Shown here in pieces: positions 47,386 to 57,429 of a stretch of 64,000 bases of DNA. Position 1 is the first letter of the stretch; every line of letters starts with the position of its first letter. The notes under the pieces were generated by a model. That model worked only from the letters and a program-made list of their open reading frames with translations, was not told the origin of the DNA and did not search any database. Origin of the DNA: Epiperipatus broadwayi. Taxonomy: Eukaryota > Onychophora > Udeonychophora > Euonychophora > Peripatidae. Location of the stretch: the NCBI GenBank assembly GCA_028023455.1, contig JAQFVV010012416.1:915001-979000 (forward strand), read 5' to 3'. The translations under genes were made by a program, and so were the position numbers.

Positions 47386-47389
47386 TAAT

Positions 47390-47880
47390 TAGAGGGGATT
47401 TGAACTCAACCTTCAGGTATCCACTCAATTTTATATAACTGATAAATATGATTATATATATGTCCATCTCTTTTCTGGGTATTTAAAAGGACATATTAAG
47501 GTCCTACATATGAGGGTCAGAGTGACTTAAGGTCAACATTGGCATCACAACAATATTGGCATCAACAAGGGTTTTTGAGAATTTCCATCATCAGATTTTC
47601 AATAATGTTGATGGTTGAAGAGTTGAAGAGTGGAGAAGATTGAAGCTAGTTCATAAAGTTTGAAGATTTACTATCTAAATATAAATTGAGCACTGATTAT
47701 GTATGTGTGTGAGATGATGATCTGTTTCAACTGATGAGTGCTGGTTCAGCATGAAATACGTATATTGGAGAACATTTAGCTTTTCCATATCTATGTGGTC
47801 ATGTTATTGGTTATATAAGATGGAGTGGATAGCTAAAGGGAGTTTGAAAGTCTGTGTTCAAATCCCAAATTAGCAGCGAA
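47390..47880 (+). repeat. Family A repeat with intact hammerhead, preceded by inverted tail
   Basis: 47395-47460 is a minus-strand family A tail (complement of GTTGAGTTCAAATCCCC). 47465-47880 is a plus-strand unit from GGACATATTAAGGTCCTA through CCATCATCAGATTTTCAAT, the ribozyme at 47717-47775 and the tail TCTGTGTTCAAATCCC near 47852-47867. Confidence 0.87.
47717..47775 (+). ncRNA. Hammerhead ribozyme, type I, family A (core intact)
   Basis: Stem I: TCAA (47727-47730) with TTGG (47765-47768), then internal loop, then ATGATCT (47717-47723) with AGAACAT (47769-47775, one mismatch). Core CTGATGA 47731-47737, stem II GTGCTG/CAGCAT with a GTT loop, GAAA 47753-47756, stem III within the perfect palindrome ATACGTAT (47756-47763), H17 = A (47764). 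Compared with the 22.9-kb copy, the third outer stem I pair is G-C here and A-T there, a compensatory change that supports the fold. Confidence 0.8.
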
Positions 47881-48344
47881 CCATTATATCATAATATAAA
47901 GATGAGAGGAATAGAAAAATAAATATTTGTTTTGTGGTTCTTGTTTAGAATTTTATGTTTAGAATAGAGGATACTGGAATTAGTAAACAATTTTTATTAA
48001 AATATCTATACATAGTCGGTGATATAATGATTTGGGGATTATAGATTAAAAGGGAATAAAAGATGGATAAAAAGTGAAAAGTTGGAAGTAATATAAAAAG
48101 TTTCAGAGAAAGGAAATAAGTTCGTTATATAGTATTATACACATAGAAGCTTCTGGCCGTATCTAAAGAGAAATTATTTTATATTATGTCTACCAAAAAA
48201 ACTAATATTATTTTTTATTAATTAGAATAAAATAATGAAGTAAAAAAAAAATTATACTTTCATTTTTTCTTCTGATTATAATAAAAAAAAATGATAAGGC
48301 AAAACTAAAAATCATCATCATCATTAGACGTTTCCCATAAATAG

Positions 48345-48882
48345 GTATGTCCTTGGTCAGATTATTACTACAGATGGAAACAATGGATAAAATTAATCAT
48401 AGAATTGGTTGGAGTGCTTTTGGTAGTGTTTGAAAAGAAAGGTTTTAAATAAATGTGTTTTACCAGTTATTACTTATGAATCTGAGACTTGGACACTTAA
48501 TAGAAGAGCAATACAGAGACTTCAGACCACTCAAAGAAGTATGGTGAAATGCATGTTAGGAGTAACAAGAAAAGATGGGAAACGCAATATGTGGGTAAGA
48601 GAACAAACAGGTGTTACTGACCTCATTGAAAGAATTAAAAGACTGAAGTGGAGTTGGGCTGGACATATTGCTAGAAGGAATGATAATAGATGGACAATTG
48701 AAATCTTAAACTGGATTCCAAGATATTGTAAAAGATCACATGTAAGATGTATGTATGAAATAAGAAAGTGTGCAGGGGTGATGTAGAAAAGAGAAGCTGG
48801 AGATAGGAGATGGATTGAACTGGGAGCGACCTTCATCTTGCAGTGAATCGATAATGATTGACAATGATGCTGATGATGATTC
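48345..48882 (+). pseudogene. RTE LINE 3' fragment (about 540 bp)
   Basis: Starts in the RT motif E region (GGTATGTCCTTGGTCAGATT, i.e. YLGQI) and runs to the 3' tail (ATGATGCTGATGATGAT). The 118-codon frame at 48430-48786 preserves KRKVLNKCVLPVITYESETW, RRAIQRLQTTQRSM and SWAGHIARRNDNRWTIEIL. 5'-truncated; relatively young, with few frame disruptions in the C-terminal part. Confidence 0.92.
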
Positions 48883-48889
48883 TAACGCT

Positions 48890-49990
48890 CGAAGATAAAA
48901 AATAATAATTATAGAAAGACATTGAAGAAATATCTTAAACACACACGCTACATTTGTATATGTGATTAAACAGTATATTAAAAGCTTATACTAAATAATA
49001 TGTATTTAACGATTTTTTTATTTAAATTATCCGTTTTAATCTGTATTCATTTTAGAAATAAATTGTCCAGAAATACCACAAGTAAACATTTGCAAACTTA
49101 TTTGTGTGCATTTACATGTGATGCATATATATTAATAGTAATTTTTTTTTCTTTCATTAAAAAATGTTTGGTATTCATTCCAATTCAGCCCTCACCGATG
49201 TTCTTCAGCAGGGAAGCGTCATTTTAGGCTATATTGTGTTGACTAATCTTTACTATTTTTATTTTTAAACTACGTATAAAAAACAAAAGAGTGAATTTTT
49301 ATCATTACTTAAATTCTATCACTCGAATAAATAAAGATTCATTCTTCATTCACATTTTACATTTGAACCAATCAAATTTCTCCAAATAGTTTTGCCGCTG
49401 TTAGGAATTTTTAGTTATTCAGATTGCTAGGAGGTTCAAATTACAAAATATTTAATGTGGTGGTATTTTAAAATGTTTGTGTACAATAGCATACTCAAGA
49501 ATATATATATTTTTACTGTGAGACTACTTATATGTACATAGAATTTTTATTTGCACAAAATATTTTATTTATTTGTACTTTGCGAATTATTGTGTACGTA
49601 TATATATAATTAATGGGGGGGTTATATACGCATCTATATAAAAATACTCAATAAAGTTTGTGATATAATTAATATAAAATAATCAAATTGAAGTTTATAT
49701 GACAATTGGACATCAAAAGTGACAGATTAGGGTTTGTTCCAGGGATTTTTAGTTCTCAAGTCTGAGCCCACCATTGCACTAAACTGCACAGAACAACATA
49801 AGTATTGAAATCCTAGAATAAATTATATTGGAATAGTATAGAGTGATAGCTAACTATCCCATATGTATTGCTTGCTTACTTATTTTAATAAATCTCCAAG
49901 CAAACAATACGTATATATCATTAAAAACCATATATATATATTACTTATAATACTTCACTCATATACACTTTAATGCAAGTAATTTTTTTA
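48890..49990. other. AT-rich DNA, nothing recognised
   Basis: Short TA tracts and a G7 run at about 49615. No gene supported. Confidence 0.5.
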
Positions 49991-49998
49991 ACCTTCTT

Positions 49999-50175
49999 TA
50001 TTTTCTTACAGTTTCGACTGTCCAGCAGTCTTCATCAGAGCTTAATCCTCCTTACAGTTTAACCTATCCCAATATCAATAACAATCAATAATTTCAAACT
50101 GCTGTCAAGGCAACCTACTTTTAACAATATTTATACATTGTAAATAGGAGAATACACATTCTGAAAGTTGATAAC
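49999..50175 (-). repeat. Family C repeat with hammerhead motif
   Basis: On the minus strand AGTAGGTTGCCTTGACAGCA, ATTGATTGTTATTGATATTG and AACTGTAAGGAGGATTAAGC lead into the motif at 50006-50042. The first part recurs at 26.6, 26.9 and 34.7 kb. Confidence 0.65.
50006..50042 (-). ncRNA. Hammerhead ribozyme candidate, family C
   Basis: On the minus strand: CTGATGA (50032-50038), stem II GACTG/CAGTC (5 bp) with loop CTGGA after one A, GAAA (50012-50015), then ACTGTA giving a 2-bp stem III with a 1-nt loop and H17 = A. The core is perfect, but stem I shows only about two good pairs (CT/AG), so the fold is less certain than in families A and B. Confidence 0.55.
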
Positions 50176-50498
50176 TGAAACAAAATATGTTATTCGGCAT
50201 GCATACAGTGACGTGTAGTCGATGTGTGATTTCTTCATTTTAAAAATTAAATTTATATATAATACTTTGAAACGTTTTATTAATTTTTCTTTTTAAAAAT
50301 GACGAAACAGAGCATTCATATATTAACCCTTTTTTATACAAAAGGCAAAATCAAGCATTTATTATTCTAATTGGCTGTCTAATGTTAAACAATTGGTGCT
50401 GACAGAGTATGGTACTCTGATAATGTTTTTTCATGTTATTGCAGATTTGTTACATATATAAGCACAAGTGGATGCAATTTGTAAATCAAATCTATATA

Positions 50499-51973
50499 TC
50501 ATATTTCCCCAAAAATAAGACCTAACTAGAAAATAAGCCCTAACATGATATGGTTGTCATCGATTAGACCCCGCACACTGCCTGATGTCACTGTTTCCAT
50601 GCAAAAGCACAGAAATATACTGATCACATGGCCTATAGAACAGTTCTGTTCATATTGGCCGCTAAGCAGCTTTGGTGCTTCATGGTACTATCGCACACTT
50701 CACAAATCACTACAGTACAATGTGAGGGTGTGTAGAATTCAAGTTGTCCTAAGTCTTTGCATGTGCATTTGAAGTACTTATTTTTTATACGACTTGACGT
50801 AGTTTTAGATAGTATTAATTGTAAGACAAAAGACGCACTTCTGTACACATATTTTTAAGGTTAAACAAATTTCGAAAGTGTATGTTCCAGCATTATATAA
50901 AAATCACATGTAAAACGTATTTTGCGCAGGGACAGCTATGAGACTTTCAAAGCATAAATTTGGCTTGATCAGAGAGAAATTTTCAAATTGAATTGTGTTT
51001 CATAAATTGTTTTAAAATAGTGTTGAAAATATATTTTTTTGATCAGACATTAATTGAAAAAAGGAAATATTAGATTTTATTAAATAATTTTGTTTTTAAA
51101 AATATTGTGTATGTTGTGATGGATAATCTTTCAGATCAGCAAATCCATCAGATCCCCCTCCCTTCCAATTCCAGTGCTACATGCTGAGATGGATAATGTT
51201 TTAAAAATTGTCTCATATGTGATGGACGATCCTTTGGATCGGCAAAGACATCAGATCCCCCTCCCTGTGAATTCCAGCGCTACGTGCTGACATGCAATAG
51301 TGTAAAAAAAAGTAAATTATAAATCAGCCTGGTAACGTTATATCTATTATATTGGTTTTTGACTAGCAACAGCGATATCAGGCGGTGTATGGGAGCTAAT
51401 CAATGATAACCCATGATATTTTAGGATTTTAATAATATAAGCCCTACCCCAAAAATAAGCCCTAATTAAAAAGAGAAAGAAAATACTGTACATATAGTAA
51501 AATCATAGCAGTGCCATCTTGGCAATGTAAAGATGCTCTAAGATTATACAACTATAAGCCTGCCAAGTAACCAATTAGAATGCAGACACAACACAGGTGT
51601 GAATTTCTGGTGATGGGATAATATTTATTATACTGTCAAATGGTTTACATTTTTTTCTTTTAAAACAGAGTTAACCAGAAGGACTTATGTTTTGGAATGA
51701 CTAACTTTATTATTATATACATCATGTTGCAACAGACTTGCTTACAATAATACGTGTGTGTGAAATAAACAATTCCAGAATTTTATTTCCTGTGATTTTT
51801 TGCCATGTGACTCTTAATTTTTCAATTATCATTTTGAATAAACATAGATTGTTCTACATAAATAAATGTAGACTGTTGTGCATGAAAAAAATAAGACACC
51901 CCCTGAAAATAAGTTCTAGGGTGTGTTTTGGAGCAAAAATGAATATAAGAGTCTTATTTTCAGGGAAACATGG
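50499..51973. mobile_element. Non-autonomous DNA transposon with TA target duplication
   Basis: Terminal inverted repeats of about 24 bp: TCATATTTCCCCAAAAATAA at the left (50499 on) and, reversed, CCATGTTTCCCTGAAAATAA at the right (ending 51973). TA lies on each outer side. Inside, CCCCAAAAATAAGCCCTAA near 51433 and ACCCCCTGAAAATAAG near 51898 are further terminal-like pieces. Two imperfect units (about 51115-51190 and 51228-51300) share CATCAGATCCCCCTCCC and CCAG(T/C)GCTAC. No transposase frame is present. The ends resemble a widespread animal repeat, but I cannot assign the superfamily beyond the TA duplication. Confidence 0.7.
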
Positions 51974-52326
51974 TAGTTCTAAAAAGTTGTCACTATTTGT
52001 TCATTGCTTCAAACAGTAGTAGCAACAATGTTCAAAAGTAGTTTTCTTTGTTCGCTGCTGTATTCATTGATGAATCTTGTTTGTCTTAACCTTTTGGAAA
52101 GATATTGATAGTAACTTATATGGTATTTGGCCCTATACCCTGAATAAATTGCATAATAAAATGAATTGCTATTATCTTTCAAACAGTTTTACCACTATTT
52201 CATTAAAAGTATGTATCAGTAAGGTAAGAATAATATTTAATTTTCTTTTTGCTTCATATTGGGTATGTGTTTATAATATTACATGTTTTTATGCTTTTAG
52301 AATTTGGTTTATGTTAATAATATTAT

Positions 52327-52408
52327 AAGTGTATATGCTTTTTTTTAAGTGTCATAGCATCGGCGGGATGCACAACCTGGGCAACTGCCTGCAAGTGTAT
52401 ATGCTTTT
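52327..52408 (-). mobile_element. 5'-truncated short SINE with perfect 16-bp TSD
   Basis: Only the 3' part of the tRNA-derived SINE remains (about 52343-52392; minus-strand GGCAGTTGCCCAGGTTGTG to GATGCTATGACACTT). The flanking AAGTGTATATGCTTTT at 52327-52342 and 52393-52408 is exact, so truncation occurred during insertion. Confidence 0.88.
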
Positions 52409-52962
52409 AGAAGCATTATTTTGAATTAATACCATCCATTGATTAACATTATTTAATTGATTCTTCATTGGCAAAATTGTTTGGATCTCTGAGATTTGAT
52501 GACAAAAAAACAATAAAAACAAAATCAGGAATAATAAATTTAAATACAACAATTTAATTCAGAATACAACATCTCAGCACTGAAATTATATATGATGCAA
52601 TATTTGATAAACAGGATGTAAAACAAAGAAGTTAATTGTTTTGCTGTTAATGCATTCTTTTTTCCTAATAAAAAAAATGTATGGAATTCAGCTCATATTA
52701 TTGATTTAAATAATTTGTTTAAAATTCACAAAATATATTCAATATCATTGAATGATCTAAAAGAAGTAATGTGATTTAAAACATTTGAATTCATATTAAT
52801 TAGGCTATAAATGCACACCAACAGCTTTAAATATTTTGGTGCACAATGAAAAGATTTTTAAAAAATTGGTAAATGATAATATGTTTAATTATGGTAAAAT
52901 GTCACTTAGGAATACATCAACTATTCATTCATAATTGTGAAGAATGGAATCATTCTTGCAAC
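52409..52962. other. AT-rich DNA, nothing recognised
   Basis: No supported feature. Confidence 0.5.
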
Positions 52963-53091
52963 AAAGGTAGCTATGTTGAGTCAAGCATTGTTGGCCGAGT
53001 GGTCAGCACAGCTGCCTTACAAGCAGTTGTCCCGGGTTCATGGGTTCACTTCCTGGACGATGCTTTGACACATGAAAAAAGGTAGCTATGT
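52963..53091 (+). mobile_element. Short tRNA-derived SINE with 14-bp TSD
   Basis: Body about 52977-53077: TCAAGCATTGTTGGCCGAG, GCTGCCTTACAAGCAGT, GGGTTCATGGGTTCACTTCC and GATGCTTTGACACATG plus A-run. Target duplications AAAGGTAGCTATGT (52963-52976 and 53078-53091) are exact. Confidence 0.93.
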
Positions 53092-53405
53092 CGATGCTAT
53101 GCATTTCTTAAGAAATTATGGTGAGCTATTTCCATGTCATTTAGATTCTGTAAATGAAATGAAATATACAAAGATTTAATAGATTCTGTCAGAAATATTC
53201 TATTTAAAAATATTCTTAATGCTTTATTTATTATAATAACATTTAACAAAACTGTTAATTGTAGGAATAAGATGTGATATGTTGGACTATTTCCATCATT
53301 TATGAGTGAATATTGAATGTATAGAAAATTTTAAACTTTATTTAAACTTTCCAAATACAAACAACTTGTTAGTCATCATCATCATCATCAACCATTATCA
53401 ATCCA

Positions 53406-56345
53406 CTACAGGATGAAGGTCTCTCCAAGTTCAATCCATCTTTTCCTATCTTTAGCTTCTCTTCTCCACATCACCCCTGCACACTTTTTTATTTCATCCA
53501 TCCATCTCACATGTGGTCTCTTTCTGGGTCTTTTACAATCTCTTGGAATCCAGTTTAAAATTTCAATTGTCCATCTGTTATCATCTCTTCTAACAATATG
53601 TCCAGCCCAACTCCACTTCAGTCTTTTAATTTTTTCAATGAGGTCAGTAACACCTGTTTGTTCTCTTACCCATACATTGCATTTTCGATCCCTTCTTGTT
53701 ACTCCCAACATGCATCTCTCCATACTTCTTTGAGTGGTCTGAAGTCTCTGTATTGCTCTTCTATTAAGTGTCCAAGTCTCAGATCCATAAGTAAGAACTG
53801 GCAAAACACATTTATTAAAAACCTTCCTTTTCAAACACATAGGCATATTTCCTTTTAGTATCAAGTTATTTCTACCAAAAGCACTCCAACCAAGTTTAAT
53901 TCTATGATTAATTTCATCCATTATATTTCCATCTGTATTAATAATCTGACCAAGGTATTTGTAACTGTTAACTTCTTCTAACTCATCATAATCAATCTTT
54001 ATTTTCATATTTTGAGAAAATCTATTAAACATTACTTTAGTCTTTTTAACATTTATCTTTAGTCCTACTTTCCTACTTTCATCTGATAACTCCTGCAACA
54101 TTTCCTGTAGCTCTAAAGCATTATTTGCAAAAACAACTACATCATCTGCAAAATCTAAATGACTTAAATAATCTCCATTTACTTTCACTCCTTTAGCTTC
54201 CCATTTTAATCCACAAAATACTTCTTGCAGCACTGCTGTAAAAAGTTTTGGAGATATGGAGTCACCCTGTCTTACACCCTTTTCAATGTTGATTTTCCTA
54301 CTATCATTATGTAATCTAATTGTTGCTGTTGCATTTTTATAAATATTCTTCAAAATATGACAATATCCTGGATCTACACCTTGATGATCCAATGCTTTAA
54401 TCACTGAAGAAATGTTTATAGAATCAAATGCCTTTTCATAGTCTACAAATCCTAAGCATAATGGCAACTCATATTCATTTGTCCTTTCTATAATTTCTCT
54501 CAATACCTGGATATGATCTACTGTACTAAAACCACTTTTAAATCCAGCTTGTTCTCTTGGTTGGTGGAAATCCAGTGTTTTCTGTAGACGAGTTGTAATT
54601 ATCTTAGTAAAAATTTTGTATAAAACTGATAAAAGACTGATAGGTCTGTAATTTCTAATATCTTCTTTATCACCTTTTTTAAATATTAATATTAATACTG
54701 CATTCTTCCAATCATCTGGTACATCTTTATCATTTAGACATTTGGTATATAACTTTGCTAAAAAAAATTCTATTTCTTCACCTGCTTCTTTTAATATATC
54801 AATTACAATTCCATCATTACCTGGAGCCTTCCCTTTCTTCATAAATTTAATTGCATGTCTCACTTCCTCATTCAAAATTCTGGGCAATTCAGAAGATATA
54901 ATATGTATAGGAGGCACTTGTTCTTTATTACTATATAATTCTTGATAGAAGTCTTCTACACATTTTATGATGTCATCTCTCTTTTTAGTAATAATGCCAT
55001 CTTTTTTTCTTATTGCAGATATAAATTTCCTACCAATACCAAAATGTTGTTTTACACTCTTTAGACTTTTATTCTCTTCTACAGCTTTCCTTGCTAGTTC
55101 ACAATTATACTTTCTTATATCATTTTCAACTCTTTTCCGCACCATTTTACAAAATTTGAGATATTCAATCTTTTTTAATGCATCATTGTTGTATATCCTC
55201 ATATTCCTTCTTTTCTTCATAAATTCTCTAGTCTCAGTAGAAATTTTACTGGTCAATTGCTGCTTTTTTCTACCAGCTATCTTTGTTGCAGTTTTTAAAA
55301 GTGTATCGCTTATTTTCCTATTAATGTCATTCAAATCTGAATCATGTTCAAAATCTACTAATACTTGAAACCGATTTGTAAGTTCTAATTTAAATTCATT
55401 AGAATGTTTCTGAAGATTAGGAATATCAACTGTAAATATTGTTTTTCTTAATAATTTTTGTCTCTCTAGTTTTGCATTAACATGTATCTTACATCTTACT
55501 AATCGGTGATCACTTCCTGTGTTAAATTTATTAAGAACATTACAATCTTGAAATATGTATTTTCGGTTAGTCAAAATATAATCCAATTCTGCTGTACCTT
55601 CATTTGGATGCTTCCATGTCCATTTCCTTTTAACATTTTTCTCAAAAAAAGAATTCATAATATAAAGTTTTTCTTTTTCTGCAAACTCCACAAGTCTATG
55701 TCCTCTCTCATTTCTATTACCATAACCAAAACTACCTACAGCATTTTCATCTTTCATTTGTTTACCAATTCTAGCATTAAAGTCTCCCATAACAATTTTA
55801 AAATGTTGTTTACTCTGATCAAAAGCCTTTTGTACATCCATATAAAAATCTTCTATAACTTCATCACTATGAGAACTTGTTGGGGCATAAACCTGAATTA
55901 TCTGCATTTGGTATCTGCTATTAAGTTGTAAAACTAATCTTGCCACTCTGTCTGATACACCATCAATCTCCACAATGTTATTCTTCCATTTTTTATTTAT
56001 AATGAATCCTACTCCACTTGTATTTCCAATATTTGTGCCTTTATAGTAGAGTATATGTCCACTTTTTAAATCAATTGTTTCTTCACCTTTTCTTCTAACT
56101 TCACAAAGTCCAATAATGTCCCATTTAATATAAGACAGTTCTTCTTCTAATTCTTGCAATCTTCCTTCACTTGAAAGTGATCTGCAGTTGTAAGTACCTA
56201 AATAAAAAGTCATCATCAAATGGCAGCCTGAGTCCGCAATCAGGGGATTCTTAGCACCCTCCGCCTTCGGCCACCAACCGCTGCCTTGGTTGGTGACTTT
56301 ACAGCCTCCTGGGAATAAGGGCCATGATTTATTTTTGTCTGTCAT
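53406..56345 (-). CDS. RTE endonuclease-reverse transcriptase, 979 aa, intact
   Basis: Encodes the retrotransposition enzyme that nicks target DNA and primes reverse transcription of its own RNA on the cut end. The N-terminal apurinic-type endonuclease has TYNCRS (51-56), GLCEVRR with Glu82, QVYAP with Tyr153, MGDFNARIG with Asp188/Asn190, ELDYIL with Asp255 and SDHRLV with Asp279/His280, all catalytic positions kept. The reverse transcriptase has RNYRPISLL (564-572), EQAGFKSGFSTVDHI, FVDYEKAFD with Asp635, GVRQGDSISP (690-699), FADD (732-735) and YLGQIINTDG. A C-terminal region with ETWTLNRRAIQRLQ, GVTDLIEKIKRLKWSWAGHI and NWIPRDCKRPRKRPHVRW is characteristic of RTE elements. There are no stops or frameshifts, so this copy may be competent. 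The first 43 residues are GC-rich and low in similarity to the endonuclease fold; translation could also start at Met44/45. No second ORF was found. Confidence 0.95.
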   Translation of the reverse strand: MTDKNKSWPLFPGGCKVTNQGSGWWPKAEGAKNPLIADSGCHLMMTFYLGTYNCRSLSSEGRLQELEEELSYIKWDIIGLCEVRRKGEETIDLKSGHILYYKGTNIGNTSGVGFIINKKWKNNIVEIDGVSDRVARLVLQLNSRYQMQIIQVYAPTSSHSDEVIEDFYMDVQKAFDQSKQHFKIVMGDFNARIGKQMKDENAVGSFGYGNRNERGHRLVEFAEKEKLYIMNSFFEKNVKRKWTWKHPNEGTAELDYILTNRKYIFQDCNVLNKFNTGSDHRLVRCKIHVNAKLERQKLLRKTIFTVDIPNLQKHSNEFKLELTNRFQVLVDFEHDSDLNDINRKISDTLLKTATKIAGRKKQQLTSKISTETREFMKKRRNMRIYNNDALKKIEYLKFCKMVRKRVENDIRKYNCELARKAVEENKSLKSVKQHFGIGRKFISAIRKKDGIITKKRDDIIKCVEDFYQELYSNKEQVPPIHIISSELPRILNEEVRHAIKFMKKGKAPGNDGIVIDILKEAGEEIEFFLAKLYTKCLNDKDVPDDWKNAVLILIFKKGDKEDIRNYRPISLLSVLYKIFTKIITTRLQKTLDFHQPREQAGFKSGFSTVDHIQVLREIIERTNEYELPLCLGFVDYEKAFDSINISSVIKALDHQGVDPGYCHILKNIYKNATATIRLHNDSRKINIEKGVRQGDSISPKLFTAVLQEVFCGLKWEAKGVKVNGDYLSHLDFADDVVVFANNALELQEMLQELSDESRKVGLKINVKKTKVMFNRFSQNMKIKIDYDELEEVNSYKYLGQIINTDGNIMDEINHRIKLGWSAFGRNNLILKGNMPMCLKRKVFNKCVLPVLTYGSETWTLNRRAIQRLQTTQRSMERCMLGVTRRDRKCNVWVREQTGVTDLIEKIKRLKWSWAGHIVRRDDNRWTIEILNWIPRDCKRPRKRPHVRWMDEIKKCAGVMWRREAKDRKRWIELGETFIL
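56220..56330 (-). other. GC-rich structured 5' segment of the RTE ORF
   Basis: A local GC-rich island in otherwise AT-rich DNA. It contains a perfect 8-bp hairpin CACCAACC/GGTTGGTG (56272-56279 with 56288-56295, 8-nt loop) and a second small hairpin CCG/CGG around CCTT. It overlaps the first ~43 codons. A translation-control or RNP-binding structure is possible; I do not see the double pseudoknot of an HDV-like ribozyme. Confidence 0.5.
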
Positions 56346-56640
56346 GATTGTATATATTGAAAAAATATTCTTAAACTCGGAGGTAAAAAGCCAATAAACT
56401 CACCACGCTGGCTAATGCGTGTTGGTGAGCAGCCCATCCATGTTCGTATACTATATGAATAATCACATAGTAATAACAGCTGCAACGACAAGAACATATG
56501 GAGTGGACATTAGGAATTTGCCCTGCTCAGTTCCTTTAAGGCCTCCAAGAGGAATCAAAGGGTCTCCTTTCAGTTAATAGCAAACTCCTTTCTGCAGCCA
56601 CTTGTTAGTAATAACACACAAATGGACAATACGGTTAGTA

Positions 56641-56690
56641 ATTACACAACGTTTCGAGTAGTATTATTCTCCACTCTTCTTCAGGTGTTG
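56641..56690 (-). ncRNA. Hammerhead ribozyme candidate, family D
   Basis: On the minus strand: ACAC (stem I), CTGAAGA (56678-56684; N7 = A is permitted), stem II GAGT/ACTC with a long loop, GAAA (56652-56655), ACGT as a two-pair stem III without loop, H17 = U, then GTGT pairing with ACAC. It lies 32 bp outside the RTE target duplication, so it belongs to the pre-insertion locus. The CTGAAGA...GAAACGTTGTG pattern resembles hammerheads of Penelope-like elements. Confidence 0.6.
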
Positions 56691-56714
56691 CTGCCCTGTA
56701 TGCACAGTGATAAT

Positions 56715-56795
56715 ATTCACTTAGATGTTGAACTCACACCTTAGATTATTGAATATTGAATTTTCAGGAAAACGCTCTAACAACTGAGCTTAATT
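56715..56795 (-). repeat. tRNA-like segment upstream of the family D hammerhead
   Basis: On the minus strand TAAGCTCAGTTGTTAGAGCG is a very good tRNA box A and D-arm, followed about 45 nt later by GGTGTGAGTTCAACATC, a weaker box B. The element could be a pol III-transcribed SINE-like unit that includes the hammerhead. Not a functional tRNA, since the arms do not pair. Confidence 0.6.
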
Positions 56796-56799
56796 ACTA

Positions 56800-57425
56800 T
56801 TTAAATGGAATTTTTTTGATGATGTATTTATAACCATTAGCCATATTGAAATATTATATGTATTCCAATTTTTAGAAAAACTATGATTGTAAAGAAAAGC
56901 TAACTGCATAAACTTATGACAGTGCAGTTATGTTATCTGAACATTTGGCAGGGCTTCAAACAAAGATCTTTTTAATCGTTTTTGTGCTCCTAGATTGAGT
57001 TTTGTTTTGTCTCAAGCTTTTGTAAAGGCACAAATCAAAGAAATTTAAAAAGCAGACATTAATAAAATTTCGGAATATATAAATATGATATGATAATTTT
57101 AAATTCTACCGTTCTAAAAATAATATTACTTTGCACTTTAATTTTGACTACATCTTTTTGTCAATGTATGTATCTATAGAAATATCTTTTTCAATACTGA
57201 ATAGAATTAAAAATTATATCTAAAATGCTGTTGGATAAAATGTCTGCCACAGATAGCATTAATGTCAATGGAAAAGTCTTTACTAGTTAACTTTTCTTAA
57301 TAATTACAATGAAATATTTATAAACAGAATAACTAAAGTAATTGTAAAACAAGGAAAAATAATCGGCTTAGAGTTTAAATAAATTGATTTATAACTATTA
57401 TTTTTAAAGTAAATATTTAATATAT
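56800..57425. other. AT-rich DNA, nothing recognised
   Basis: No supported feature. Confidence 0.45.
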
Positions 57426-57429
57426 AGGG

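Larger units (their letters stand above)
53374..56599 (-). mobile_element. Full-length RTE-type LINE, 3.23 kb, with TSD
   Basis: Minus-strand element from its 5' end at 56599 to its (ATG)n-type 3' tail at 53374. ACTTGTTAGT directly flanks both ends (53364-53373 and 56600-56609), a 10-bp target site duplication. The 5' UTR is about 250 nt, there is one ORF, and the 3' UTR is very short, ending GATTGATAATGGTTGATGAT. Size and single-ORF layout match the RTE clade. Four other fragments of this family lie in the window (6.3, 8.8-11.3, 46.3 and 48.3 kb), all broken. Confidence 0.92.

Noticed and set aside
52977-53077. tRNA gene with anticodon TAC
   Set aside because: The T-arm has an extra GGGTT insertion and the copy has a target duplication and A-tail, so it is a SINE.
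53413-55931. Plus-strand frames of 60-141 codons across the RTE
   Set aside because: They are antisense shadows of the RTE coding strand; hydrophobic composition reflects the complementary codons.
56346-56599. HDV-like ribozyme at the RTE 5' end
   Set aside because: Such ribozymes occur in some R2 and RTE elements, but I could not find the nested double pseudoknot starting at the 5' terminus.
56641-56690. Hammerhead as part of the RTE 5' UTR
   Set aside because: The ACTTGTTAGT target duplication puts the RTE 5' end at 56599, leaving the motif outside the element.
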